Shown: piece after piece, positions 32,312 to 41,506 of the stretch
Numbering within the stretch: position 1 is the first letter of the stretch
Layout: every line of letters begins with the position of its first letter
Assembly (NCBI GenBank): GCA_964371945.1
Contig: CAYJPA010000018.1
Span: forward strand, 1 to 64,000
Reading direction: 5' to 3'
Origin: CAYJPA01 sp964371945
GTDB lineage: Bacteria; Chloroflexota; Chloroflexia; Thermomicrobiales; UBA6265
Length of the DNA stretch: 64,000 bases
Position numbers and translations under genes: made by a program
The notes under the pieces: model-generated
What the model was told of the DNA's origin: nothing
Databases searched by the model: none
The model's input: the letters and a program-made list of their open reading frames with translations, nothing else

Positions 32312-33865
32312 GTGGCTGAAATCACTGGTCCATTGCCCGACGGAGTGCACCGCGATCACGGGCAGAGGACGATGCTTGCGACCGTGGGCATTGCCCACGT
32401 TCGGACATGGTCGGTTGCGTCGAAGTTCATGCTAGTGCTGGCGGCGGTCTTCCTCGTCAAACAGGCGATCAACGTCTTCATCTTTCCGGCGTTCTCCGGC
32501 CACGACGAGGTGGTCCACTACGCCTACGTACAGACCGTTGCTCAGGAGCATCGTGTACCGGAAATCGTCGACCTCGAGGAGTTTAGGGCGTCGTATCAAA
32601 ACGGATCGATCGATCAGTTCGATTGGATCCCCGATTCGCTCTATCCCTACTGCCGATACGTGCTGGACTGGCTCTGGTGCGATCAGCCCCGGTGGGCGGC
32701 AGACCCGCCGCACATCGTAACCGTGCAGGGCAATCTTTATCCCTGGGGGTGGCAGTACGCGGCAAATCATCCGCCGTTGTATTACCTGCTGATGACCCCA
32801 ATTGCACTCGCCACGGACGATTTCTCCCCAGAGACCCAACTCTATGCGATGCGCGCCGCCGCGATCCCGTTCGGATTAGCGATTGTATTGCTGTCGTTTG
32901 CAATGGTACGGACGATCTTTCCCAACGATCAGTTTCTGTCCATCACCGTGCCCGCGTTCGTCGCCTTCCAACCTCAAATCTCCTACGAAGCGGCGATGGT
33001 CAACAATGACATCATGGGCATTTTTATCTTCAGCCTGGCGCTCTACCTGGTCGTGGTCGGTCTCAAGAAGGGGTTTTCCAGTCGCCTTGTGGTTGGCATC
33101 GGCACCGTGGTCGGGATCGGGCTCCTGCTCAAGAGCACGGCCTTGACGACGGTTCCGATCATCGAGCTCGGCATGATCTTTGGGATCGGGATACGAAATG
33201 TGCGCGAATGGGCGACGAAGGGCGCGATTGCCGGGGCAATCGCAGGGCTCTTCGCCTGGCCCTGGTATCTCTTTCTCTACCGCACATACGGCAACTTCAG
33301 TGGGCTCGACCAGATCGCCGCGAATCAATGGGGCTGGACGTACCCGGAATGGGACAGGCCGTCGATCTTCGATCTCCTGTGGAACCGAGATTTCGCGGTG
33401 TTTCGGTGGCGAGAAACCTGGGGCTTGTTCGGCTGGCGTCTCATCAATCTCGGCGACGGGATGCTCTGGGCGATTGGGGTGCCCTGTATCGTCGCGACCA
33501 TCGGGCTGCTGATCTACCTGATCGCGATTGGGGTTTCCTGGCGGCCGAGCATCCAGTCCGGCGGTTTCGAAGGCGTCGCTGCATTGCAGTCCTATCAGGT
33601 TCAGTCGATCGCGATCATTGCAGTCGCGGCCCTGGTCTCTTACGGGGCCATGCTCCAATTCGGAACTCGCTTTCGATTGACTCAGGCGCGATACTTTTTC
33701 CCGGCAATCAACGCATTCGCATTCCTGCTGATGCTGGGGATGCGAACGGTACTGCCGGAGTCGTGGCGCCGGTACGGTCAGGGCGGCGTAGCCGGAGGCC
33801 TTATTCTGCTCAATGTACTGATCTATACGCAGTACGTGATTCCGTACTGGTACCTCGGTTCATGA
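32312..33865 (+). CDS. GT-C fold membrane glycosyltransferase-like protein
   Basis: A 517-residue polytopic protein with about 10-12 hydrophobic segments. After the first helix come the acidic pair in SGHDEVVHYAYVQT and a large first outer loop with YAANHPPLYYLLMTPI, both features of GT-C transferases that use polyprenyl-phosphate sugars (the 39/83-like and DUF2142-like groups). It probably adds a sugar to a surface polymer or protein. The start, ATG at 32312 or the later ATG at residue 21, is uncertain. Followed after one base by a small membrane protein gene. Confidence 0.78.
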   Translation: MAEITGPLPDGVHRDHGQRTMLATVGIAHVRTWSVASKFMLVLAAVFLVKQAINVFIFPAFSGHDEVVHYAYVQTVAQEHRVPEIVDLEEFRASYQNGSIDQFDWIPDSLYPYCRYVLDWLWCDQPRWAADPPHIVTVQGNLYPWGWQYAANHPPLYYLLMTPIALATDDFSPETQLYAMRAAAIPFGLAIVLLSFAMVRTIFPNDQFLSITVPAFVAFQPQISYEAAMVNNDIMGIFIFSLALYLVVVGLKKGFSSRLVVGIGTVVGIGLLLKSTALTTVPIIELGMIFGIGIRNVREWATKGAIAGAIAGLFAWPWYLFLYRTYGNFSGLDQIAANQWGWTYPEWDRPSIFDLLWNRDFAVFRWRETWGLFGWRLINLGDGMLWAIGVPCIVATIGLLIYLIAIGVSWRPSIQSGGFEGVAALQSYQVQSIAIIAVAALVSYGAMLQFGTRFRLTQARYFFPAINAFAFLLMLGMRTVLPESWRRYGQGGVAGGLILLNVLIYTQYVIPYWYLGS

Positions 33866-33866
33866 C

Positions 33867-34256
33867 ATGAGCGATCACGAAGTTAGCAAAGGCGCAGATC
33901 GTGTCCCCGCGGAGCAAACTCTGGACGTGGACGATCGTCCCAGCGATCACCAAACCGGACGAACGGTCCGAGCGACGGTCTTCGCGATTTCAGTCCTCAC
34001 GTTCGCGATCTGGACCGTATTTGGCACGGTCCATACCCATCTCGGCGTCAAGGCGCCTGAGTGGGATAAAGATGGCCGCGAGCACATCTGGCGAGTTTGG
34101 TGGCGTGCTCGCGACGACATGGTTTCCACCGATTCATCCGCGTTTGTCGTCCTTTACATCGGTCTGACGCTTGCACTCGTGCTGCTCTCCGCGGTTGCTC
34201 TCTGGATCGCGGTTGTGCCCGCCGATCCCCGCGATTCGCGACATTCAGACCAGTGA
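33867..34256 (+). CDS. Small two-helix membrane protein
   Basis: A 129-residue protein with a polar N-terminus (1-33), a hydrophobic helix VFAISVLTFAIWTVFG (about 38-54), a charged Trp-rich loop (about 55-88) and a second helix VLYIGLTLALVLLSAVALWI (about 95-115). It starts one base after the upstream GT-C stop and its TGA overlaps the GTG start of the next GT-C protein, so it is translationally coupled to both. No family recognised. It may be an accessory subunit of one of the GT-C proteins. Confidence 0.65.
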   Translation: MSDHEVSKGADRVPAEQTLDVDDRPSDHQTGRTVRATVFAISVLTFAIWTVFGTVHTHLGVKAPEWDKDGREHIWRVWWRARDDMVSTDSSAFVVLYIGLTLALVLLSAVALWIAVVPADPRDSRHSDQ

Positions 34257-36340
34257 GACCGGTTCATTCCAAGAACAATGCAACTGATGGCTCCGAACAG
34301 GAACGCTTCAACGGTCTGACCTGGACGATTCTCTTCCTGTCGCTTGCGATTTGGGTTGCACGTCGCCTGGGAGCATTCTCGCTCTGGTCAACGGTGACCA
34401 CGGCCGACGGCGAGCGCGTTCGCTTTCCCAACGGATTCGCGATCGTCGACCATCCATTCCATGCCGTTCGAGCTGAATCGCTGCGCCGGTCTCTGGCCGA
34501 TGGCGACATGCCGCGTTGGATTGGGAATCATCAGGGCGGGTATCCCGTCGAATTTTACCCGCTCGGTGTGGCGGCCCTCGATGTCGTGGGGTGGGCGCTC
34601 GCGTTCGGCTCGCTGCCTATGATGGCGGTCCACAAGATCGTAGTTATCGCGATCTTCTTGTTGCCAGTGGCCGGCTATCTCCTCATTGCTGGGTTCGATC
34701 GGCGCTCGCTCGGCGTTGCGTTGCTGGCTGGAACTGCCCACCTAAGCGTTCGGGGCTGGTGGTGGTCGGGCGGTTCGATGGAGCTTATTGAGTGGGGACT
34801 GGTGACCAACGTCGCGGCGGTCACCGCATTGCTCGTCGCTCTTCCACTGGCGGTGAGATTTCTTGAACGTGAATCGCGTATCGCCGGCGCGGGCGCGGCT
34901 CTACTATTCGCGTTCGCGCTCGTTGCCAATCCGCGATCGGGAATCGCGCTGGTGACAGCACTGGCCGGAAGCTACCTCGCGGTGCTCATGGCCAGCTCGC
35001 GAACATCCGAAGCTGCCGCGCAGATCATGCGCAGAGCGTTGTTGCTGGTTGGAATCGGAGCACTGCTCGCCGCGCCAGAGATCGTTTCGCTCATCCGGTT
35101 CAACGATCTCTACGTCTTTATCCACTACTCCGGTTACGCGAATTTCCAGGAATACTGGGATTCAAGCATCCAGGCCGTCGGCGGCCTCTTTTTCGTGCTC
35201 GGCATCGCGGGGTTTCTCTTTGCCTGGCTTCCGGGTGCGCGGCTGGTCACCCGCGCAATCGCGGGCACATTGGCGATCTACGTTGCTGGAACGTCGTTGC
35301 TCGTTTCGGGAGCGGGTCCAAGTTCTCTGATCGAGCAGCTCGAAACGACGCGGTTGATGCCGTTTCAGCGCCTCCTTTGGCTGTTTCTCGCGGCGTCGGC
35401 GGTCGAGTATGGATTGGTCTGGTTGTTGCGAACGGTCAGGTCATTTTCTCGTCGGATGGCGGTCGATCTCGGGTTAGTCGTAGCCGCGGGACTTGTGTTG
35501 GTGTTCTATGTGATCTCGCCACCGTCCTTCATTCCCGAAGGCGATCGAGGTCTGGTTCGGATGCCGACGTCTGCTCAACCTGGAATCGTCGACCTTGAAC
35601 AGGCGGTCAAGGTCGCGGATGGGGAAGCGGCTCCCGGAACGGCGCTGCTCGTGCTAGGAACGACGCTGTCGTGGCACGATCAGCTCTGGGCGCCGCTCTG
35701 GAGCGATCGACCGATGTTCTACGACGATTGGTTGTGGTTCTGGCAAACGCGTCACTACGGTGCATACAACCCTCTGGTCGAGCACGCCTATCCGAGTGAC
35801 TCCTCCGCGCTCGAGCCGGACTACCTCGCGCGGCACGGTATCGGTGCGATCATCGTGACCGGCACGGCCCAACCTGACGCTTCTGCCGCATCCTATTTGA
35901 CACTCCGACGCGAAGGGATTTGGAACGTCTACCTCGTCAATGGGCCGACCCCGATCGTGACAATTGATGGCTCAGCGCCGACTGTCTCGACCATTGAGAA
36001 TCAGAACCTGACCGCAAGCGGGGTCACCAGCGGCGGGGAGATCCTGGTGCGTCGAAACTGGTTTCCCCGGTGGAACGCCACGATCAGCGGCGAGCGCGTC
36101 GAGATCACGCAAACCGCGGACGGTTACATGACGATCGCCGCGCCAGCTCAGGGTCAGATCGAAATCGAGCTCACCTATGCGGTCGATTGGATCGATTGGG
36201 TATGCCGATTTGCAGTCGTCGTTGGACTGGGAGCGCTGGTCGTCATGACAGTGCCCAGAAGCGGACGGTTTCAATTCGGCGCGAGCTCGCAGAAGAATGT
36301 GCCGCGCTCTATACCCAGGGTTCAATCGGTACGTCGATGA
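34253..36340 (+). CDS. Large GT-C-like polytopic membrane protein
   Basis: A 695-residue protein with about 12 hydrophobic helices to residue 430, then a C-terminal periplasmic domain of about 220 residues and a final helix (WVCRFAVVVGLGALVVMTV). Asp/His residues in the first outer loop (VDHPFHAVRAESLRRSL, then WIGNHQGGYPVEFYPLG) resemble GT-C or YfhO-like polymer-modifying proteins. The start is GTG at 34253, overlapping the upstream TGA (GTGA). Its 3' end overlaps the convergent ThDP-enzyme gene by 32 bases. Specific function unknown. Confidence 0.75.
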   Translation: MRPVHSKNNATDGSEQERFNGLTWTILFLSLAIWVARRLGAFSLWSTVTTADGERVRFPNGFAIVDHPFHAVRAESLRRSLADGDMPRWIGNHQGGYPVEFYPLGVAALDVVGWALAFGSLPMMAVHKIVVIAIFLLPVAGYLLIAGFDRRSLGVALLAGTAHLSVRGWWWSGGSMELIEWGLVTNVAAVTALLVALPLAVRFLERESRIAGAGAALLFAFALVANPRSGIALVTALAGSYLAVLMASSRTSEAAAQIMRRALLLVGIGALLAAPEIVSLIRFNDLYVFIHYSGYANFQEYWDSSIQAVGGLFFVLGIAGFLFAWLPGARLVTRAIAGTLAIYVAGTSLLVSGAGPSSLIEQLETTRLMPFQRLLWLFLAASAVEYGLVWLLRTVRSFSRRMAVDLGLVVAAGLVLVFYVISPPSFIPEGDRGLVRMPTSAQPGIVDLEQAVKVADGEAAPGTALLVLGTTLSWHDQLWAPLWSDRPMFYDDWLWFWQTRHYGAYNPLVEHAYPSDSSALEPDYLARHGIGAIIVTGTAQPDASAASYLTLRREGIWNVYLVNGPTPIVTIDGSAPTVSTIENQNLTASGVTSGGEILVRRNWFPRWNATISGERVEITQTADGYMTIAAPAQGQIEIELTYAVDWIDWVCRFAVVVGLGALVVMTVPRSGRFQFGASSQKNVPRSIPRVQSVRR

Positions 36341-37961
36341 TCGTCGGAAGATCGCGCTGCAGCGCATCCGCAATCGCCTGTTCCATCTCTTCAGGAGAAT
36401 GGACACGGACCCCTGGAATGCGATATGCCTTCGCCAAATCGACATAATCCGGATTGACGAGATCGACCGCCATGTAGCGGCCGCCCCGCTCGTTCATTTG
36501 CGCTTCCTTGACCGCCGAATAGGTGGAATCGTTGAAGATCACGATAGGAATGCCTAGGCGCTCTTGCACCGCGGTTCCGAGCTCGCCCATCGTGAACTGA
36601 TATCCGCCGTCCCCGACGATCGGGACGACAACCTTTTCCGGCCGCGCGATCTTGGCGCCGATCGCGGCGGGCACCGAGAACCCGAGCGTGCCGTATCCAG
36701 AAGGGAACATGTAGGTTCGCGGCTCGTAGACTGGATAGAGGTAGCAACCGACATAGCTCATTTGCGTCATGTCAGTCGCAAGAATGCCGTCGCGAGGAAT
36801 GACGCGGCGAAGTGCGTCGACATACCCTCTGCGATCGGCGTGAAATGCGCCTGCTTCGGCTTTAGCCCGGGCTTCTTTGATGCCTGGTTTGTCGAATCCG
36901 GTGTTTGCCGTCCCGCGGCCGCCGAGCAGCGAGGCGATTCCTTCCGCGACCAAACCTGCGTCGCCGGCGATACCAAGCGACGGCGTCGCATTGAGGGTCA
37001 GCTCCCGCTCATCGACATCGATCCTGATCAATTCAGCGGGAAAGCGCATCTTGAACATCCAGGTTGCCTGGGCGCCGAGCTTCGAGCCAAAGACAAGCAG
37101 ACAATCCGCGGATTGCAGCATGTCGTCGATCGTGTTGCCCTCTTCCCAAAGCGCGCCGACGCAAAGGGGGTGATCCTCCGGCACCGAGCCCTTACCCATG
37201 AACGAGGTCATGATCGGAGCGTTCAATGCTTCCGCGATCGCTAGAATCGACCTCCCGGCATAGCCGTGAATGGCTCCACCACCGCAATAGATCACCACGC
37301 GCTTAGCAGCAGTAAGCCGATCCGCCGCGTCATGGAGAAGCGCCGGATCTGGGCGCATACGTTCCGGCCGGGAAACAGGAAGATCGTCCGTGGTCGCGGG
37401 CTCGTCGAGCACATCGAGTGGAATTTCGATATGGACAGGTAGGGGGCGTCCGTTGCCCATCTGGCGAAAGCCCTCGGCAATGGCGCTCGTGACATCGTTC
37501 GCGGCCATGACGCGGGTGTTCCACTTCGTGACCGCCGCCATGACGCCCATTTGGTCTTTGAGGTCGTGGAGATTGCCGCGCATTTCGTCCAGATACGGAC
37601 GCGGGCAATTCGACGAAATCACCATCACGGGCGAAGAATCCGTGTAGGCCTCGCCGATCGGTGTCGCGATATTCGTTACTCCCGGTCCGGTAATCACAAA
37701 TGCGACGCCCGGTTTTCCGCTGGCACGGGCATAGCCGTCGGCCATAAAGCCCGCGCCTTGCTCGTGCCGCGACAAAACGTGCCGGATCGATGAGCCACGG
37801 AGCGCGTCGTAGAGAGCGAGCGTGTGCACGCCCGGTATTCCAAAGACGGTTTCCACGCCGTGAGCTTCGAGCGCGGCGATCGCCAGCTCAGCGCCTGTGC
37901 TGGAAACCGGGGTTGTGGGAGCGGATTTGGCGAGTATTTCGGTTGCGGCAGTCATTGACAC
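36309..37961 (-). CDS. ThDP-dependent enzyme, acetolactate-synthase-like
   Basis: A 550-residue enzyme with the three-domain ALS/benzoylformate-decarboxylase layout. The N-terminal PYR domain has the ThDP-activating Glu in VLSRHEQGAGFMADGYAR, a central domain follows, and the PP domain has the metal-binding GDGGYQF ... N segment (VGDGGYQFTMGELGTAVQ to IVIFNDSTY). It probably decarboxylates a 2-oxo acid; ALS, glyoxylate carboligase and the guanidino-oxopentanoate decarboxylase are alternatives. No small regulatory ALS subunit is nearby. GTG start at 37961 has GGAGG six bases upstream. Its 3' end overlaps the convergent GT-C gene. Confidence 0.85.
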   Translation of the reverse strand: MSMTAATEILAKSAPTTPVSSTGAELAIAALEAHGVETVFGIPGVHTLALYDALRGSSIRHVLSRHEQGAGFMADGYARASGKPGVAFVITGPGVTNIATPIGEAYTDSSPVMVISSNCPRPYLDEMRGNLHDLKDQMGVMAAVTKWNTRVMAANDVTSAIAEGFRQMGNGRPLPVHIEIPLDVLDEPATTDDLPVSRPERMRPDPALLHDAADRLTAAKRVVIYCGGGAIHGYAGRSILAIAEALNAPIMTSFMGKGSVPEDHPLCVGALWEEGNTIDDMLQSADCLLVFGSKLGAQATWMFKMRFPAELIRIDVDERELTLNATPSLGIAGDAGLVAEGIASLLGGRGTANTGFDKPGIKEARAKAEAGAFHADRRGYVDALRRVIPRDGILATDMTQMSYVGCYLYPVYEPRTYMFPSGYGTLGFSVPAAIGAKIARPEKVVVPIVGDGGYQFTMGELGTAVQERLGIPIVIFNDSTYSAVKEAQMNERGGRYMAVDLVNPDYVDLAKAYRIPGVRVHSPEEMEQAIADALQRDLPTIIDVPIEPWV

Positions 37962-37985
37962 GAATTGCCTCCATGGATAACTGGA

Positions 37986-38315
37986 TCAACGTCGTTCATT
38001 CATTCCCTTGTCTTCTTCTTGGATCAGCCATGAGCGGCCGCGTACCGAGAGCATTGAGCGCTGACCTACGCTGGAGCTTGATTGGGTCTGGGTGAGCAGT
38101 CGCCTTCCTCTTGCGGCGGTGAGCACGGCTTCCGCGAATGGAGTCGGCCAGTCCATGGCGGTAGCGACTTGCTTCACGAGCGTGCTGGTTTGCACTCCCG
38201 CCTCTTGCGTTGTGATCCAGCGTACCAGCTCTGTCACATAGGGATCGAGCGGGGCGGGCGGGGTGACCTCGTCTCGTTTTCGCCGCGGAACCACGGCGGC
38301 CTGTTGATCGTTCAT
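37986..38315 (-). CDS. Small winged-helix-like protein, unrecognised
   Basis: A 109-residue soluble protein. The middle (about 25-80, DPYVTELVRWITTQEAGVQ then TSTLVKQVATAMDWPTPFAEAVLTAARGRRLL) reads like a three-helix winged-helix fold, and the tail is polar with a basic end. The ATG at 38315 lacks a clear ribosome-binding site. It ends 24 bases before the ThDP-enzyme start, so the two may be co-transcribed. It is divergent from the PD-(D/E)XK-like gene. Function unknown; a regulator is a guess. Confidence 0.5.
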   Translation of the reverse strand: MNDQQAAVVPRRKRDEVTPPAPLDPYVTELVRWITTQEAGVQTSTLVKQVATAMDWPTPFAEAVLTAARGRRLLTQTQSSSSVGQRSMLSVRGRSWLIQEEDKGMNERR

Positions 38316-38393
38316 GACGGGCAATGGTATCACTCGTCAATCTCAGTGGCTGGTATCCTACTTCTGGGGCCAGACACCCCCTTTCGTTCTTCA

Positions 38394-39665
38394 ATGTGCA
38401 TGCGATTACTGGATCCGCGGATAGTAGGGAAGCCTTTGACCCAACTCGACTTCAGAATTCGTTCCTCAAAGCTCCCAGGCGGCGACCTTGTCAGTGCTGT
38501 GCTCAACCGTCAGGTCATGGGTTTGGCGGATCGCGGTGGGTCGAGCGGATTGGTCGGCCAGCGCTGGGCCGATGTGTGCGCGGACTGGGTCGACAATCTG
38601 GTTGGCACGACCGCCCACATACCGATGATCGATGGCGAACCGTTTCAAATCGAACGCGTTGCACGATTGGACCACTTGCCGCGGATTGCGTCGGTTGCCT
38701 CAAAAAGGGGTCTTCAGAATCCCGATATCGTCTTCATTGGACACCGGGCAGGGCGATCCGTGCTTCAGGCGGCGGACGCCAAGTTCTCGATTGAAACGGC
38801 TCGTTCGAAGCAGGTCAGCCCCGAGGTGGTCGAGGCACTGCTCCAATTGGGATCGCTGATCCGGTCCTTGACCGGCGAGCTAACTGAGGAGATCGAGTTT
38901 ATACCCGGTGTTTTTCTCAGTCCGGACTATCCGCTCACTCACCTAATGCTGCAGGGCCGGCACGGGATCACCCGAGCCACTGCCCGCCCGGTCGAGGTGA
39001 TCCTCGTACCGGTCGATGCAGGGCGTTTTTTCTCATCGCTCCCGATGATTTCGGTCACGCAGGTGCTTGCTGGAGTCGACTCGCTGCCGGTCAGCCTCCA
39101 TACGAGCCTGCTTGCGGGACTCTATTACTTCAGGCTTTCCCGGGCGATCGTAGGTTCGTGGGTCGATAGCGTGAAACCGTTGTTGACGTTCAATGACCGA
39201 AACGAGGTCGACGAAGATGCGGTGCTCATAGAGGCGGTTGAACGCGCACGCGGTGCTCAATCGGCATTCGACCTGGTTTTGACTTGGGATGCGGAGGTCG
39301 AAACAATTCGCGCCAGACGCGCGGCGGTCGAACAGGTCGCCGGTTTGCCGATCATGACGCGCGATCTTCGAACCGCGATCGCGATAGCGACCAAAGGCAA
39401 AGTCGAGGAGGGTCCCCCGGTCAATCAGGTCCGGCGGCGGCTTGGAGCATGGTTTCGAGGAGAACTGCGTGAGATCTTCGGGCCGATCCCTCCGTCTGAA
39501 CCGGACTTCCCGGAAAAATTGAAGGAATTGGGCAAGGCCAGCGCCGAGATCGCGGAGCAGATTCCCGAGCAGGCGAATCGGGTCATTCTCGACCTGCTTG
39601 CGGAACGGAAACAGCGGACTCCAGGGACAGAGGATGACGAACCCGTCGAAACGCTCGAATCGTAA
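38394..39665 (+). CDS. Unrecognised protein with PD-(D/E)XK-like signature
   Basis: A 423-residue soluble protein I cannot place in a family. Residues 109-130 contain NPDIVFIG followed 17 residues later by AADAKFS (D128-A-K130), the arrangement of a PD-(D/E)XK nuclease core: Asp at the end of one strand, then D-x-K on the next, each flanked by hydrophobic residues. The downstream QVSPEVVEALLQL could supply the following helix. The remaining two thirds are mixed alpha/beta with an acidic C-terminal tail (TEDDEPVETLES). The start is ATG at 38394 or 38400, with no strong ribosome-binding site. It is alone on its strand, divergent from the small winged-helix-like gene. Confidence 0.6.
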   Translation: MCMRLLDPRIVGKPLTQLDFRIRSSKLPGGDLVSAVLNRQVMGLADRGGSSGLVGQRWADVCADWVDNLVGTTAHIPMIDGEPFQIERVARLDHLPRIASVASKRGLQNPDIVFIGHRAGRSVLQAADAKFSIETARSKQVSPEVVEALLQLGSLIRSLTGELTEEIEFIPGVFLSPDYPLTHLMLQGRHGITRATARPVEVILVPVDAGRFFSSLPMISVTQVLAGVDSLPVSLHTSLLAGLYYFRLSRAIVGSWVDSVKPLLTFNDRNEVDEDAVLIEAVERARGAQSAFDLVLTWDAEVETIRARRAAVEQVAGLPIMTRDLRTAIAIATKGKVEEGPPVNQVRRRLGAWFRGELREIFGPIPPSEPDFPEKLKELGKASAEIAEQIPEQANRVILDLLAERKQRTPGTEDDEPVETLES

Positions 39666-39836
39666 GAGGATCGCGTCCTCCTTCGCTTTGAACAGAGCAC
39701 TGTTGGCACCGAATGCCAGCCCTAAGCGAGTTTGAAATAAGTTGACATAAACGAATTTGAGTGCACGAATTGGTGTTTGGGTTTCACAACTCGTGTTCCT
39801 GGGCGAGTCGCCCGGTCGAGAGAGCGGCATCGCTTG

Positions 39837-41084
39837 CTAGAGATCGACCAGGACCTTGTTCCGGAAGGCGAGGAGTAACGTTAGCGTGATGACGATGGCG
39901 GCGCCGCCGATGGTGGATGCCTGAATGCCGATCTTGTCGGCGGCCAGTCCCATTGGGAGCGCGCCAAGCGGCATCAGTCCCCAAGTCAACATGTAGGTCC
40001 CCATCACCCTGCCGCGGATATCGTCGGTGATCAGATGCTGGATCATCGCGTTGTTCGAGCTCATGAAGTAAGAGCCAAGCAGTCCCGCGACGACTAGAAT
40101 CGGAATGCTCAGCCAGACGACGGGTGAGATGGCGAAGAGCGAAATTGTCACCCCATAGGCGATCGTCCAGGTGATCAACGTGCGCCCCGCTCTTGATCGC
40201 TGCCTGGCCGAGGCGACCATGAGTCCACCGATCACGGCTCCGGACCCCGACGACGCCATCAGAATTCCCAGTCCTTCTGGACCGATCTCAAGCACATCCT
40301 TGGCATAGACCGCCATGAAACTGATATAGGGGAAGACAAAAAAGGCGGGGATCGACGCCAGCAGGAAGAGACCGCGAAGATCCGGACGCGACACGACCAA
40401 TTTGAGGCCGTCGAGCACTCCGCGAATACCTGACACCGTCGAGTCGATCATCACCGCCGGCAATCGAGTCGTCAGCATCAGCCCAAAGGCGACCAGAAGC
40501 GCGACCGCCTGCAACAAAAATGCCTCGCCTGTGCCGGCGAATCCGATGATCGCGCCCGCGAGCGAGGGGCCGAAAACGCGGGTCATATTCGATCCTGCAC
40601 TCATCAAGCCGATCGCATTGGTCAACGATGCGCGTGGCACCAGGCGGGGCACAAGCGACTGCTGGGACGGATTGAGAATCGCTTGCAGTGAGCCATTCAT
40701 GAAGGCCGCGACTAGCAAGTGCCATGGTTCGACCCTACCCGCGATTACGTCGATCGATACGAGCACGGCCAGCGCTGCCGCCGAACCCTGCGAGACCATT
40801 AGCACCTTCCGGCGATCGAAGCGGTCGATCAACACGCCCCCAGGGATCGAGATCACGAGAAACGGCACTCCGGCCATGAAGGTCACAAATCCGACAAACG
40901 ACTTTGAATCGGTCAGGTCGAAAGCAAGCCAGCCCAATGCGGTCGATTGCATCCATTGACCGAGGGAAGCCGCCAATGCGGCGCACCAGAGCCGGCGAAA
41001 GGCGGGGAACTCGTAAACCGATCGGAACGTGCGGCGAAATCCAGATTCGCTCGTCGGCGATCCGAGGGCAGAGGGATCGTGCAT
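39837..41084 (-). CDS. MFS transporter (EntS/MFS_3-like exporter)
   Basis: About 415 residues with 12 hydrophobic segments. The first begins RRLWCAALAASLGQWMQSTALGWL, followed by the loop GVLIDRFDRRKVLM (the MFS motif A region, D-R-x-x-R-R). This is the MFS_3 group containing enterobactin exporter EntS and many drug exporters; the substrate is unknown. The start is uncertain: an ATG at 41084 (MHDPSALGS) is chosen, but a TTG at 41132 is in frame. It faces a long, repeat-containing intergenic region. Confidence 0.83.
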   Translation of the reverse strand: MHDPSALGSPTSESGFRRTFRSVYEFPAFRRLWCAALAASLGQWMQSTALGWLAFDLTDSKSFVGFVTFMAGVPFLVISIPGGVLIDRFDRRKVLMVSQGSAAALAVLVSIDVIAGRVEPWHLLVAAFMNGSLQAILNPSQQSLVPRLVPRASLTNAIGLMSAGSNMTRVFGPSLAGAIIGFAGTGEAFLLQAVALLVAFGLMLTTRLPAVMIDSTVSGIRGVLDGLKLVVSRPDLRGLFLLASIPAFFVFPYISFMAVYAKDVLEIGPEGLGILMASSGSGAVIGGLMVASARQRSRAGRTLITWTIAYGVTISLFAISPVVWLSIPILVVAGLLGSYFMSSNNAMIQHLITDDIRGRVMGTYMLTWGLMPLGALPMGLAADKIGIQASTIGGAAIVITLTLLLAFRNKVLVDL

Positions 41085-41208
41085 TGATCGGTCAGCGCCG
41101 GCCGCTGGAGTTGTTCTCCTCGTTGACGCCAACGTGATCGCTGCCTTTGCCTAAACCGGGGAAGCTTCTGATCGGCCAGTTCGTCAGCCGGGCAGACTAT
41201 AGCACGAC

Positions 41209-41259
41209 CCGAATTGGCCCCAATTGCAATCAATTCGGATATCGGATCACCCCAATTGC
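41209..41259. promoter_or_regulatory. Operator-like repeats upstream of the molybdenum hydroxylase operon
   Basis: A perfect inverted repeat CCGAATTG (41209-41216) / CAATTCGG (41231-41238) and a 10-base direct repeat CCCCAATTGC (41218-41227 and 41250-41259) spaced 32 bases, about three helical turns. The cluster lies between the divergent MFS gene and the plus-strand hydroxylase operon, a natural place for a shared regulator. The flanking 374-base gap (41133-41506) otherwise holds only the small frame at 41350. Confidence 0.5.
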
Positions 41260-41349
41260 GGTTGCAGACAAGGCAGCAGTGCGGCGATATACTCAAGGGA
41301 CACGGCTGAAGAGTGGAACAGTCCGACCTGACCATGGAGGAGCATCACG

Positions 41350-41463
41350 GTGACAACCCCCGCCGCAGGCTACCTCGCAAGGCCCCGCTGGATTCTGCCT
41401 GTTGGCATTAGCGTGTCCAGACCCTCGGGCCGATACACTCGGGCGGTTTCGAACTGTCAGTAA
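41350..41463 (+). CDS. Possible 37-residue leader peptide
   Basis: A GTG start with GGAGGAG about eight bases upstream opens a 37-codon frame ending TAA at 41461-41463, 43 bases before the 2Fe-2S subunit. It begins MTTPAAGYLARPRW and has no recognised features. The only support is the ribosome-binding site and the position; it may be chance. Confidence 0.25.
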   Translation: MTTPAAGYLARPRWILPVGISVSRPSGRYTRAVSNCQ

Positions 41464-41506
41464 CCTGAGCAACGATGCTTGTTGAGCGAAAGGAGAGATC
41501 GAAAAG

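Noticed and set aside
32876..33658. Antisense 260-codon frame opposite the first GT-C gene
   Set aside because: Asp/Arg/His-rich shadow of a membrane-protein gene, without a start signal.
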